A stretch of 49,744 bases of DNA from Pelagophyceae sp. CCMP2097 (GCA_026770575.1 MU657183.1:126115-175858), one strand, 5' to 3'; counted from the first letter of the stretch, positions 20,201 through 31,100 are shown. A program made the numbers and translations. The notes: a model not told the origin generated them from the letters alone.

Positions 20201-21495
20201 AGCAACTCGTTCATAGCTCATGATCAAGCTGCTGCCGCTCAAGCCCGAGCCCGAGCGACTCTGCGCGAGCAGGAGGACCAAGCGAGAGCTGCGGCGGCGC
20301 CTCAAGGCGATCAAGGTCACCAAGGGCGACATCGGCAAGCACCTGCGCGCCAAGTGGCCGCGGATGCTCGCGAAGCGCACGTCCATCAGTGCCTTTGCGC
20401 GCATCGAATGGAGAGATTGAGCGGAGAAGAAATCGAGAGGTCCGTGGTCCCTTTTACGTGTATCTTATTTTTCCTATAGGTGCGACGAGCGCGGCGACGG
20501 AGGACCTCGTGAGCCAGTTCGAGCGGCTCGAGGCGGAGGACGCGGTCAACTTCCGCGAGGGCCTGCCCGTCGCGACGCGCTTCACGCGCCGGTGAAGCGT
20601 CTGGCCGGAGATCCCGACGTTCGCCCCGCTTCGGTTCCAAAGCAGTCATGTTTCGAACACGTCCTTGATTGCTCCTCTCTCTTCATGTAACCGTGTGCGA
20701 CGTCGGGTTCGAGCCGCTGGTGCCGGGGCCGTCGCGCATTCCCGCGGGCACGGAGGCGCCAGCGTGCCCCTCGGACGACTTCACGCCCGACTGCGTCTGG
20801 GCGCACGCCGCGCTGTATGCCGCGCCAGAGTCCTCTTCTCAGTCGTTTATTTCGTTGATTACGTCGAGGGTTCGTCTTTTCCAAACGTTCTCCGAGGGCC
20901 GCGGTGAAGACAAGGAATGTTTTAGACGCCGGCTCCCCGCCTTGCTCAAGGCGTTGGAGAAGTTCCCGATCATCGCGCACACGCTCGGCGGCCTGTCCAT
21001 CAACGACCTGGAAAAGTTCGCCAGCGCCGCGCGTCCGAAGACGGCGTCGTCGATTCAACTTTTGCCCAAAATTTAGAAACACCGAGAGAGGGGACGCACG
21101 TCGAGAGAGGATTCTTCTCTTCGGGGGGGCGCGGTGGTTTGTCATTTTGGGAGGAGTTGGCATTCGCATACGCGGCATTGGTTGACGTTTTGACTCATGC
21201 GTCGCATCCTAGGCTTCTGCTACGGCCTCTTCAAGCTCCTGCACTCCGCCACCAAAGGCAAAATGCCGTCGCAGCACCCCGCCGCGCTGCAGAAAGAGTT
21301 CTACGGCTTCTACGGCATCGAGGTGATGGTGAAGAACATCATACAGAAGAAGTGGTCCTTCCGATACACGATCCACGCCAAGGATGGCCACCTCTCCAAG
21401 AGGCTCACCGCGCCTGCCGACCCGCGCTACTTTGGCCGCAAGGAGTTGATGGGACCCGGCAACTCGCTCGGCCCGGACGCGCTGGCGAAGCTTCA
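14270..21495 (+). repeat. Segmental duplication, copy A
   Basis: This block aligns in the same order and orientation with 33650-41795, including introns, intron minisatellites and the 5' flank. Homology starts near gggctgggcgtaccc (about 14275; gggcgtgtgcacccc at about 33655). It ends after cggcccggacgcgctggcga (about 21472-21491; 41775-41794), where the sequences diverge abruptly. Copy A is about 0.9 kb shorter because of deletions. Confidence 0.9.
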
Positions 21496-21502
21496 GAAAT
21501 GA
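14512..21502 (+). pseudogene. Degraded copy A of the GNAT/SET/PUB/PHD chromatin-type gene
   Basis: It has the same exon order as copy B (34257 onward). Exon 1 is 14512-14648 (MKRRNKASSRS...), the SET exon starts near 16870 and the PUB exon near 18290. Lesions relative to copy B are as follows. (1) About 95 bp is missing at about 15813, removing the GNAT motif A and its splice donor. (2) The AG acceptor before FCQIYN is lost at about 16593. (3) A 4-nt deletion at about 17336 breaks the SET C-terminus. (4) A 449-bp deletion at about 18906 has a 2-bp microhomology junction; it removes the WW-like segment and shifts the frame. (5) A TAA at 19331 is followed by 4 extra nt. (6) A TAG sits at 19737. 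(7) The 3' end is missing after about 21491. It does keep the Trp codon that is TGA in copy B at 35220, and the frame that copy B loses at 39314. A translated full-length product is implausible. Confidence 0.8.
14690..15125 (+). repeat. About 160-bp tandem repeats in intron 1 of copy A
   Basis: Three units are marked by gtggcgcg(c/g)gcgtcggcgcc at about 14713, 14877 and 15034. Each carries agtcgaaaa and tttcttcttctttggaaggg. The last unit blends into the acceptor of exon 2. Copy B has the same structure at 34440-34860, so the array predates the duplication. Confidence 0.75.
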
Positions 21503-21966
21503 TATCGGCTTGAACGTGGCCGCCACTGAGGGGACGATAACCAAATCCTCAGATGTAGGGGAGGACGCAAACCTCGAATCTGCGGGGAAGTATATTCACA
21601 TGTACGGCGCGTGTGGGGGGGGCGTTTGTCGAACAGAGGATGCAGGGGGGTGGCTTACACGACGCGTGTCGTGGACGAGCAGGGCGTTGATGAGCAGAGT
21701 CAGACAAGGAGCCACAGATATCGAACGGTTTCCAAGGGGGGACGCTTGCAGAACCGATTATTTGGGGGAAGACGCAAACGCCCTTGGCGCGGCATTGACA
21801 AACGCCCCCCCCTGGATGTGCCGTTTTACAAGGGTGCCCCCCTTACATCCTGTAGGAAAGGTAGCGTACCCCCTCGATCGCACATTTCTCGTCAATTTGA
21901 TTATGCACGATTCCGATGATGCACGGGCCCTGCATGATGCCGTCGCCGACTGCGGCTTGCGAGGCC
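21503..21966. other. Intergenic stretch between copy A and the RAP gene
   Basis: No convincing gene was seen. The short motif agtatattcacatgtacggc at about 21591 recurs almost exactly at about 27369 (agtatattcacatgtgcggc), followed in both places by a G run. This suggests another dispersed repeat. Confidence 0.4.
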
Positions 21967-24900
21967 TCAGCTCTTTCGTCGGTCGTCTTCCTCGAGCCTC
22001 TGGACGAGGTCCTTTTTCAGGCCGGCCTGGGAGAGGCCTCTGGCCTTGAGCATTGGTCTGAGGGCCTTGACCGTCAGCCCCGAGTACGCCGCGCCTTGAA
22101 GAGCCTCTGGCGTCGGCGCTGCTTCGCCGCCGCTTTGCTGGCCGTGGCTCGCAGCCTCGCCGCGCTCGGGCTGGAATGCCGCTTCTGGAACGCGAGCGTC
22201 GGTGGATTTACCGCGCGCGTCTGCGCCGATGGTGCGTTTGGCGATGCATCCGCGCAAGTACTCGTCGCGAGCATTGTTCGACTTTAGCGCCGCCCACTTT
22301 AGATAAGGCACGCGGACCACGTCCCAGCCCATTTTGCGGAGTAGCCGAAACTTGAACTCGGACGGGCCGTCGAGGACGTTTGTCGCGCCCGATAGGGAGT
22401 GCGCCGGGCCGTATAACTCGACGGCGACCTTTGTCTTTGGGTTCGCCATGTCCAAAGAGAGCCCTTCAGCGGTGGCGTGCTCAAAGTCGTGCGCCCACCC
22501 TATCCGAGAGAGCGCCTCCGAGACGTCGCGCTGCGTCTGCGATGGGCTCGGCTCTGAGCGGAGATACGCCGCACGAAGCTCTGCCTCGTGCCGACTCAAA
22601 AGTACAGCCAGTGCGTGCTGCGGCGCCTCGAGTCGGAGGTGCATGGAGACTTGGTGCAGCTGAGACAGTCCCTTGAGATTGAACTCGTCGATCTTCGCTT
22701 CGACTCTCGGGACACTCGCCTCGAATAACAATGGCGCCTCGGCATTCGCAATCGCATACGCCCACAGGGTATTTGCGAGGTCTTGCGGGTTGAACGCTGC
22801 CATCTTCTTCGACGCTTCGACAGAAATGGCTTCGAACAAAGCTGGCGCCTGGAATCCCGCCGTCGCGTAAGCCCACGCCATGTTCGCGAGTTCTTGCGAG
22901 TTGAACGTCCTCACCTTCTTCGCCGCTTCCTCTCCGACCGCCTCGAACAACGACGGTGCTTCGACGCCAGCCTTCGCAAAGGCCCACGCCGTATTGGCCA
23001 GATTCTGCGGTTGAAACGAATCAATTTTCTTCGCCGCTTCCGGCGCGAGTGCTTGAAACAACGCATTGGCTTCGAAACCCGCAAACGCAAAGGCCCAAAC
23101 CGTATTTGCTAGAGCTTGGGCGTTGAAAGTGGCCGGTTTTCTCGCGGCTTCCACCGCCATCTTCTCAAACAAAGCCTTCTCCGACTCGGCTGCCCCAGTC
23201 GCCGCAAAGGCCCAGGCTATGACCGCGAGGCCGTCGGCGTCAAAGGTCGAAAGGTCCTTTGAGATTTGCACCGCGACCGCCTCGAACAGCGCCTGACTTT
23301 TGACACCAGCTGTAGAATACGCCCACACGAGTTCGCCGAGGCCATGATTGTGGAACGTTCCAATCTTCTTCGAGGCTTGCACCGAAACCGCTTCGAATAA
23401 AGCCGGCGCCTCCAAACCCATGGCCCCATAAGCCCAGACTAAGTTTGAGAGCTCGTCACTTCCAAACGTCGCAATCTTCTTCTCCGCCTCTACCGCGACC
23501 GCTTCAAACAGCGACGGCGCAGAGATGCCCATTGTAGCATAGGCCCAGACGAGGACCGCCAAAGCGGGTGGGGTGAAGGCGTCGATCTTCCTCAGCGCCT
23601 CGGCTGAAACGGCCTCGAAAAGGTGCACTGAAGAAGAATGCGATGAACAAGGCCATGCCGCAAACGCCGCCGCGAGGATTGCGAGGTCTTGCGCCTGGAA
23701 CGCGTGGATCTGCCGCGCAGCTTCGAGGGACACGGCTTCAAATAAAGCCGGGGTTTGAAAGCTCATTCGGGAAAAAGCCCACGCAACGTTCGATAGCTCT
23801 TGCGGCTTGAACGTTTCAATCTTCTTCAATGAGTCGGCGGCGACGCACTCGAAGAGAAATGGTGCTTCAACTCCCGCCGTGGCGTAGGCCCAGACGGTAT
23901 TTGCGAGGTTCTGCGGCGTCGCTGTCGCAATCTTCTTCGAGGCTTCGACAGAGACCGCTTCAAACAACAACGGCGCCGCAAAGCCCGCCTTTGCATACGC
24001 CCACGCCGTGTTTGCGAGGTCTTGCGAATTGAACTTTGCTATCTTCTTTGACGCTTCTGCAGCGACCGCGTCGAAGAGCAACGGCGCCGAAACGCCCGCC
24101 GTCGCAAATGCCCAGACGGTGTTTGATAGGTTTGGAGCGTTGAACGATTGCATCTTCTTCGAAGCCTCTACCGCGGCGGATCCGAAGAGCGCGGGGGCTT
24201 CGACTTTCGCAGTCGCAAACGCCCAGAGGATGTTCGAGATATCCTGAGCGTTAAACTCCTTCATCTTGCGGCATGATTCCGCAGAAACGGCTTGGAAGAA
24301 CACTTGCGCTGCCACGCCGGCAGAGGCAAAGGCCCTTGCGGTATTCGAGAGGTCCTGCGCGTTGAATTCCACAATCTTCCCCACCGCTTCCACCGCCACG
24401 GCTTCAAACAATAAAGGAGCTTGCACTTGCGCGTTGGAAAAGGCCCAGACGGTGTTTGCCAGGTCGCGCGGCTGCAAGTCGGCAATCTGCTGGAGAGCTC
24501 TTCTCTCGACGGCTCTAAAGAAGCCTTCGTCTTGAAAGCCGACCTTCGCCACCGCCCAGATGACATTGGAGAGGCTTCGAGGCTCCCAGGCCTCGAGGCT
24601 CGAGGATGCGCGTTTCACGAGCTCGGCCAGTTGCGCTTCGTCTCCCGGTTTCAACGACCGGGAGAAGACGCCTATTCGGTGAAGCGACACAGCAACATTC
24701 TTCGAATCCCAGCCGTCTTCCTCGAGGAGGGAGAGGATTTCGGCGGCGGACTCGCCGGAAACGAGTTGGTTCGTGAGCGTCGCAGAAGCCGAGTGTGTGG
24801 GTCTCGCCATCTTCTCCGGGACCCTTTTTAAGCGCACGGCGATGCGCCGCCCTCCCAGAAAGCTGCCGTCCATGTCGGCGCAGATCTTGGCGGCGTCTCC

Positions 24901-25206
24901 GGCGGATACGGTGACGAAGGCAAAACCTCGGCAGTTTTCCGTCTCCGCGTCGAGCGGAAGAGCCACTCGCACCACGTCGCAAACGCTTTCAAACGCCATC
25001 TGGACGCCCTCCGCCGTCGAATTTGCGGCGAGGTTGCGCACGTACAAGTCCTCGGTCTGCCGCGAAGTGGAGAAGCGGGGGTGTAAATGTTGCTGTAAAG
25101 GGCGCTGCGGCATGTGCTGTGACAAAAGCTTACAACTCGGCCTCGCGCGGAAGTGCAGCTTCGCCAGCGCCGGCGCGCGGCGCAATGCCGCAGTGTTACG
25201 GTACAT
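21967..25206 (-). CDS. Organellar RNA-binding protein: RRM + 37-residue repeats + RAP + SAP
   Basis: A single intronless frame encodes 1079 residues from the Met at 25206. The frame extends upstream to 25374, but from 25206 the protein begins with a basic, Arg-rich presequence ending RFSTSRQ, typical of mitochondrial or plastid import. RRM, about residues 53-125: RNP2 LYVRNL and RNP1 RGFAFVTV. About 18 tandem 37-residue repeats, about 205-860, have consensus FEAVxxEAxKKIxxFxxQDL followed by ANTVWAYAxAGVxAPxL. They resemble the heptatricopeptide (HPR) repeats known in RAP proteins of apicomplexans. RAP domain, about 895-985: VAVELYGPAHSL, FKFRLLRKMGWDVVRVPYL. SAP-like motif, last 40 residues: LTVKALRPMLKARGLSQAGL. 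HPR/OPR-RAP proteins bind organellar transcripts and act in rRNA or mRNA stability, processing or translation. The target RNA cannot be told from sequence. Confidence 0.88.
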   Translation of the reverse strand: MYRNTAALRRAPALAKLHFRARPSCKLLSQHMPQRPLQQHLHPRFSTSRQTEDLYVRNLAANSTAEGVQMAFESVCDVVRVALPLDAETENCRGFAFVTVSAGDAAKICADMDGSFLGGRRIAVRLKRVPEKMARPTHSASATLTNQLVSGESAAEILSLLEEDGWDSKNVAVSLHRIGVFSRSLKPGDEAQLAELVKRASSSLEAWEPRSLSNVIWAVAKVGFQDEGFFRAVERRALQQIADLQPRDLANTVWAFSNAQVQAPLLFEAVAVEAVGKIVEFNAQDLSNTARAFASAGVAAQVFFQAVSAESCRKMKEFNAQDISNILWAFATAKVEAPALFGSAAVEASKKMQSFNAPNLSNTVWAFATAGVSAPLLFDAVAAEASKKIAKFNSQDLANTAWAYAKAGFAAPLLFEAVSVEASKKIATATPQNLANTVWAYATAGVEAPFLFECVAADSLKKIETFKPQELSNVAWAFSRMSFQTPALFEAVSLEAARQIHAFQAQDLAILAAAFAAWPCSSHSSSVHLFEAVSAEALRKIDAFTPPALAVLVWAYATMGISAPSLFEAVAVEAEKKIATFGSDELSNLVWAYGAMGLEAPALFEAVSVQASKKIGTFHNHGLGELVWAYSTAGVKSQALFEAVAVQISKDLSTFDADGLAVIAWAFAATGAAESEKALFEKMAVEAARKPATFNAQALANTVWAFAFAGFEANALFQALAPEAAKKIDSFQPQNLANTAWAFAKAGVEAPSLFEAVGEEAAKKVRTFNSQELANMAWAYATAGFQAPALFEAISVEASKKMAAFNPQDLANTLWAYAIANAEAPLLFEASVPRVEAKIDEFNLKGLSQLHQVSMHLRLEAPQHALAVLLSRHEAELRAAYLRSEPSPSQTQRDVSEALSRIGWAHDFEHATAEGLSLDMANPKTKVAVELYGPAHSLSGATNVLDGPSEFKFRLLRKMGWDVVRVPYLKWAALKSNNARDEYLRGCIAKRTIGADARGKSTDARVPEAAFQPERGEAASHGQQSGGEAAPTPEALQGAAYSGLTVKALRPMLKARGLSQAGLKKDLVQRLEEDDRRKS

Positions 25207-25602
25207 GGCCGAGGAACCCGGTCCGCGCGTGCAAGCTAGAAGAAAGGGAAACTTCGCTGAAAGGACCCGAAACTGTTCGGCGCCAATTGTTCGAGGCGTT
25301 CTCCGGTCAACGACTGTGCGACACGCTCGCTGCGAGTGGGGTGGAGCGCCTTTTGTGGGCACTTTACGGGGCAAGCGCGGGGCTCGGCTTACGCGACCGC
25401 GTCGTAGACGAGCAGGGTTTGAACGAACAGCGACGAGGAGAGGGTTGCCGGAGAAAAAAGGGCCGGATGGAGCGCGCCCGACGAGGACGCGGTCCTGCGG
25501 AAAAGGTGTGATGGGCCAATTTCACATCTCACAGGTCGAAAATGGAGACAGAGCTCGTGATATTCGAGGGGTTTTCCCGGATGACTTGAGCAGCTCGAAG
25601 CA
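25207..25602. promoter_or_regulatory. 5' flank of the RAP gene
   Basis: This is presumed promoter and 5'UTR for the minus-strand RAP gene. Short open frames on both strands show no domains. No clear TATA element was seen. Confidence 0.3.
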
Positions 25603-26188
25603 GGCTCGTGCAGGAGCTTAAACGGTGTATTCGGGTCGGGTCGGGTTTTCAATTTGTGCCAAACCCTCGGATCGCGGGTTTGTCGAGCGACCAAGCCCGC
25701 CTTCTCGGGTCGGGTTCGGGTTCGGGCCACGGCCAGACCCGCGGGTCGCGGGTAACGGCGGGTTTGCCGGTCGACGCACGCAAAAGTTCGGGTCGGGTCG
25801 GGTTCGGGTTTGGGTTCGGGTCGACCCGCACTTTAGAGCCCATTTCCGGAGAGCCACCGCACCCGCGGCGTCGACGCCGCTCGCGACCGCGCGGCCCGAG
25901 TTTCAATTTATGATTCACACGACAATTGCACACGATTAGAAACCCGAGCGGAGAAAACCCGTCGCGATCCTGTTTTAATCGGTCTTCCAGAGTGCGATGC
26001 CGCCACCTGTCAGAACCCGCGGGTTTGTCGGGTACCCGCGGGTTTGCCACCCGGCGCGCCCGCGCGGGTTCGGGTTTGTGCCACGGCCAGACCCGTGGAT
26101 CGACGGGTCGGCCAAAACGCGCAAACCCGGCAAACCCGACCCGCGGGTTTCGGGTAAACCCGAACCTGTTTAAGCTCCTGGGCTCGTG
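25603..26188. mobile_element. 570-bp non-autonomous hAT-like MITE with perfect 8-bp TSD
   Basis: The terminal inverted repeat CAGGAGCTTAAAC is at 25611-25623 and its exact reverse complement at 26168-26180. The flanking 8-mers are identical: ggctcgtg at 25603-25610 and 26181-26188. The 8-bp duplication and CAG start fit hAT elements. The interior is built of gggtc, cgggtttg and acccgcgggt motifs arranged partly as inverted repeats, with no transposase. Diverged relatives in the opposite orientation lie at 29785-29994 and about 28405-28577. Confidence 0.85.
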
Positions 26189-26353
26189 TCGAGGCTACAC
26201 GGCGAGTCTGGATATATGCTTTGGGTGGCGTCATCACCGCGCGTCGCTCTCGCGGCTATATCAATTTTGATCCCAGGCCGATGAGTGAGGCTGCGACAGC
26301 ACTCCTCACTTTTCGGGCTCTGGACGCCCTCAAACTCCGCCCCAGTAGCCGAA

Positions 26354-26421
26354 CCCGTGCCGCCGAGCGCGGAATCCTTGCTCAACATAGGCACGATGGA
26401 TTCCGCGCTCGGCGGCACGGG
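26354..26421. repeat. Perfect 24-bp-arm hairpin
   Basis: The arms 26354-26377 and 26398-26421 are exact reverse complements. The arm core is gtgccgccgagcgcggaat, with a 20-nt loop ttgctcaacataggcacgat. The stem is very GC-rich. It could be a miniature palindromic element or a structured RNA. No gene is nearby on either side. Confidence 0.8.
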
Positions 26422-26589
26422 CTTGGCACCTCCTGACATCACCGGATATCATTGAGCCATACTCGACCATATTTTTGCTAAAATACCCCTTTTGTGGTGG
26501 ACTTAAGAACCCGTTTTAGATTTAATAAACTCCAAAATCTAATCCCAGATTTTTTGCCTGTGTCCTGCAATTTCAGCGATTTTAAACAA

Positions 26590-27115
26590 ATGAATGACCA
26601 TTTTATGGGCGCTTTTGCGGGCCAAGGGCTGCTTGCTTAAGATCCACCCTGAGTTATTTTACGGAGCACTTTATGGCGCAGGTGCGGGGCGTTTATGGGG
26701 CGAAAAAAATGCCGTTTCCGGATCTGACCATCGAAAAAATTATGGGCAACATTGCGGGCAAAGATACGGGCAAATTTATTAGGGAGAATATATGACAAAT
26801 GTATGGAACAAACTACGGGACATAGTTACGGGACAAGCTACGGGGAAATTGATGGGATAAATTTCTGGGCAAAGTTAAGGGCAAAATTAAGGGCAGAAAT
26901 GCGGGGACAACTTTATGGGACAGAGTTATTGGGGAAATTACGAGGGAAATTACAGGGAAAGTTATAGAACATAATTACTTGACAAAGTTACGGGACCAAA
27001 TTGCGGGGAAATTACGGGAACAATTATGGGACAGCGTATGAGCAAAATTAAGGGCAAAGTTGCGGGAAAATATACGGGCAAAGAAAGTAGTGGGACAAAG
27101 TTATAGCACTTTACT
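26590..27115 (+). repeat. AT-rich degenerate short-unit repeat tract
   Basis: A long run of 15-20-nt units follows the pattern gggacaaagttacgg, gggaaattacggg, gggcaaaattaag. The tract is much poorer in GC than the rest of the window. It is followed by actttactt repeats (27105-27155). No coding signal. Confidence 0.75.
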
Positions 27116-28100
27116 TGATACTTTACTTTCAAAGTATTTTACTTTGCAAAGTTTCCAAGTGCTGTATGATATGAAACCAATTAAAACCCAGGCCAGAGAA
27201 TGAATAAAACCCTCGCATGATTTAAACCCAGGGCGTTGCACGTGCCCTGGACGATAATATTCAGCGTCGCGGAGCGGCTCGCGAAACATAATCCAAGGCG
27301 TTATTAAAAAAATGGGGCTCCAGAAATGAATACAGCGGAGTGAGGTCGTAGACTTTTCGTGGGGGGGGAGTATATTCACATGTGCGGCATGAGGGGGTGG
27401 TCACACCCCTGGAAGCCAAAATCAAACAGAGCGACGAGGAGGCTGGTTCGATGGCGATTTCGGCTACCGACGCTCAAGGCGGAGACAAGCTCCCCGCCTT
27501 TCAAGGCGTGGTAACGGAGGCGCTTCAAAATCTGCCCTTTCGGCTTCTTTGGTTGGCTCTCGCCTATCGCCAAGGACTTATTCGCCTCACGTCATGTTTT
27601 TTCGATCCTTTTGGGGGGAATCGGATTTAAATTATACCTTTTTAACTTTTTTGTTACCAGTTGGAATTCGCTCAACCAAACGATTGCGGGCTTGTTTTCG
27701 CCCCGCGGTGCCGCGTGCAAAGTTGGCATCGAACAAGTGTCTTAGTTGACGCGGTAGGCGATTTCCGTGATAGCGCTTCCAGGGGTGTGGGTGGTCCACC
27801 GCACTAAACCTTCCAGACGACCCACGCGGTTTCTCCCAACTTCTTTTGCGATGATTAATCGTCCTATTGGCAATTCGTTGAATCGCAGGTGCTGTAGCGT
27901 AGAGTGGATTGCGCGACGACGGCGTAGGGGGGCACTGCGGTTCTTAAAACCACATTGAAGCGAATTTAAACGAATTCAAAAACGTTGAATTCAATACCAG
28001 TTCTCCAAGCAACACAGCTTCGGCTCCCGTCGGTGAGATTCGACTCGCGAAGAAGGTTCCTTCGCCAGAGGCCGAGTGGGATTAAGGCGATGAACCAGGA
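27116..28100. other. Gene-poor stretch
   Basis: Only short frames without domains were seen. The agtatattcacatgtgcggc repeat is at 27369. No RNA gene could be supported. The right part forms the 3' flank of the minus-strand thioesterase gene, whose stop is at 28101. Confidence 0.4.
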
Positions 28101-31100
28101 TTAAAAGTAGGCCACCGTCTGCCTCGACACGAGCAGCGGCGCCTCGCCGAGGCCCCAGACAATCGTCTCGTGCGTCGAGTAGCCGTTCGAGGCGGCCTCG
28201 AGGCGCGTTTGGAGCGTGTACCACCCGCCCTCTGCAGGGCTTAAGTCTTCCGACATGAAGTGAACGGACCACGTCGCAGTAGACCTACGTCGCATTCGAC
28301 ACGCGCGCGCTCGACACGCGCGCGCTCCGGGGGCGGAGCGGCACGGGCCTCGCCGATGAAGCGAGGCCTTTGTAGCGGCTCGAAGACGGCGACTCTTTTG
28401 ACGGCAGGGGCGGGTTCGGGTTTGCCCGAAACCCGTGGGTCGGGTTTGCCGGTTTTGCGCGTTTTGGCCGACCCGTCGACCCGCGGGTTTGGCCGCGGCC
28501 CGAACCCGAACCCGGCCCGAGAAGACGGGTTTGATCGCTCGACAAACCCGCGACCCGAGGTTGCGGCACAAAATGCTCTCCGGACGGGCCCCTGCAAGGC
28601 CTCTTCGGTGGCCGCTTACAAGGCCTCTGCACGGCCACTTGCAAGGCCTCTTTGAAGGGCCCTATCAAGCCCCCGCGCAGGGCTCCTTGTCAGAGACGCG
28701 TGTTCGGGTCCCTACGGAGTCCCTTAACCGTTACTCCCACGGGATGCCATATGGTTTGATAAAGGGCCCGTCCAAGTGACCGTCCGAGGACCCGCCCAGT
28801 TGCCGTCGCGAAGAGGCCGCAGTCGCGGGACCGGCAGTCGAATGACCGTCCAAAGGACCGTCGAGGGGCCGCCGTCAAAGCGACGGTCAAAGAGGGCCCG
28901 TCGAGGGACCGTCCAAGGAACTGTCCAAAGGGACCATCCAAAGGACCGCCCAAGCGAACATCCGATGAAGCGTCAGAGGGACCGCCCAAGCGACATTCCG
29001 AGGGCCCGTCCGAGGGACCGCCCAGAGGGACGGAGAGGGGCTGCAGTCGAGGAGACAGCAGCAGAGCGACCACCCAAAGGACCGTCCGAGGGATCTTACA
29101 CGGGACTGCCGCAAAGGGACCGGGTAGGGACCGTCCAAGGGATCGGTCAAAGGGACCGTCAAAGGGACCGTCCACGGAACCGTCGCAGAGGGACCGTCCG
29201 AGGGACCGCCCAAGGGACCGTCCAAGGAACAGTCCAAAGGAACTGTCCAAAGGACCGAACAAGGGATTGTTCGAGGGACCGTTCGAGGGACCATCCAAAC
29301 GACCGTTCGAGGGACCGTCGCAGAGGACCAACCCGTCGAGGGCCCGCAGGGTACGTCTGAGGGTCCGCCTCCCGGGACGTCGCAGAGGGGCCGCAGTCGA
29401 TCGGCCGTCCAAACGACCGTCCCATGGACCGTCCACGGGAACGTCGCAGAGGGACCGTCGAGAGACCCTCGAGGGACCGTCCAAAGAACCCTCCAGTGAA
29501 AGTGTCCATAGGAACTGTCCAAAAGACCGCCCAAGGGATCGGCCGAGGGACTGTCCAAGCGATCGTCCGAGCGACCGTCCGAGCCTCTCGAGGAGCCGTC
29601 TCAAGACGTCGTTTCGAATGGCTATCGGAAGGGGCCGTCTGGAGGGGTCGTCTCGAGGGGCCGTCTCGAGGCGCCGTTTCAAAAAACCGTCTCCAGGGGC
29701 CATCTCAAGGCACCGTTTCGAATGGCCGTCAAAAGGGGTCGTCACCAGGCGCCGTCTCGAGGGGCCGTCTCGATGAGCCGGAGTTAGGAGCAGCGACGGG
29801 TTCGGGTTTGCACGAAACCCGCGGGTCGGGTTTGCCGGGTTAGCGCGTTTTGGCCGACCCGTCGACCCGCGGGTTTGGCCGTGGCCCGAACCCGACCCGA
29901 GAAGTCGGGTTTGGTCGCTCGACAAACCCGCGACCAGAGGGTGCGGCACAAATTGAAAACCCGACCCGACCCGAATACACCGTTGCAGCTTCTGCTTCCG
30001 TCGTTCCAGCGACTCTTCCGCGTTGCCGTTTGACGCCTCTCGGGCGCCGCGGTCTTACACTTTGGGCGGCTCCGTCGCGGCCGAAAAAAGCGCCGCTGGC
30101 GGCGCGTCGGCGAGGGCGAGGAGCCTCGTCGCTGGATGGACTCTTTCGAGCCCGTCGCTACCGGCGCCGACGTGTCTGATACGATACACGTTGTCCACCT
30201 CTGCGACGCCCGCGCACGGCATATCGCCGCGGACCTAGAAGTGGCGTCAAAGGGCGGGATGCCCGCCCCGGTGCGCGATGCGGAGCCTTGCGATAGGGAC
30301 GCGGCGGTCGACGAGGCAAATGTCAAAGTTGTCCATGAACGGGGGCCGGCCTAGGCGTCGGAATCTGGCGGCAATCGGAACGTCCGTCCTTGTGGGAACG
30401 ACACGCCCACCAAAGCACGGACCTTCAAAGGCGAAATCTGGCGAGACGACGCCGACGTCGTGCGGCGGCGGCGCCATCGCGCTCAGCCGCGGCAGCGCCG
30501 TCTCGCGCGCGGCGCCTAGCGCGCCAGCGTCGTCGGCGGGAAATGGCGGCAAAGGGCTGACCGAACCGTGCAAGCCGCTTCCGGTGAGAGCCCTCAGCCA
30601 ACGTCCAGGATGCCGTCTTGTACGCACCAAATGCAAAAATGGCTTCCGTGGCAATGCCGCCGCCGCAGTTTACGGCCGACCGGACGAAGGCCATGCTCGC
30701 GCCGCGCCGCAAGATGGTCGACCTGCGTCGGGCCCTCTTCGACCGGGACGTGGCGGTCCGGCACCCGCCTCTTAAAAAGCCTCGATGTCCCCGCATTCGT
30801 CTGGGCCGCGCAGTCTCAGGGCAGCCTCGAGGACGCCTCGATCAAGGGTGCCGTTTCAGCATGCTCTGGAGGTCCCACTCTGGCGCGCTCCACAGACGTG
30901 TCGGCTCCACGGACGTATCGCCACCGCGACGGCGCCGTTTCCGCCGCCTCGTTTGCACGGGACTCGGCCTTTCTACTCGACTTCGACGTTTCCGCTCGCG
31001 GGCCCAACGAAGGAGAGCATCGCCGATCTGATCGGCGGCGCCGTCGAGCCGAGCTCGTGGAGCGCGCCCTCGAGGGCGAGAGCCGCCGTGATGCCTCCGT

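Noticed and set aside
25620..25860. Telomere-like gggttcgggt / gggtcgggt runs
   Set aside because: They are irregular and lie inside defined terminal inverted repeats with a target duplication, so they belong to the MITE.
28690..29949. 419-codon minus-strand frame (RSLGRSLGRS repeats) and plus-strand partners
   Set aside because: It is created by the ggaccgtcc minisatellite within an intron. It has no domain and its composition follows the repeat.
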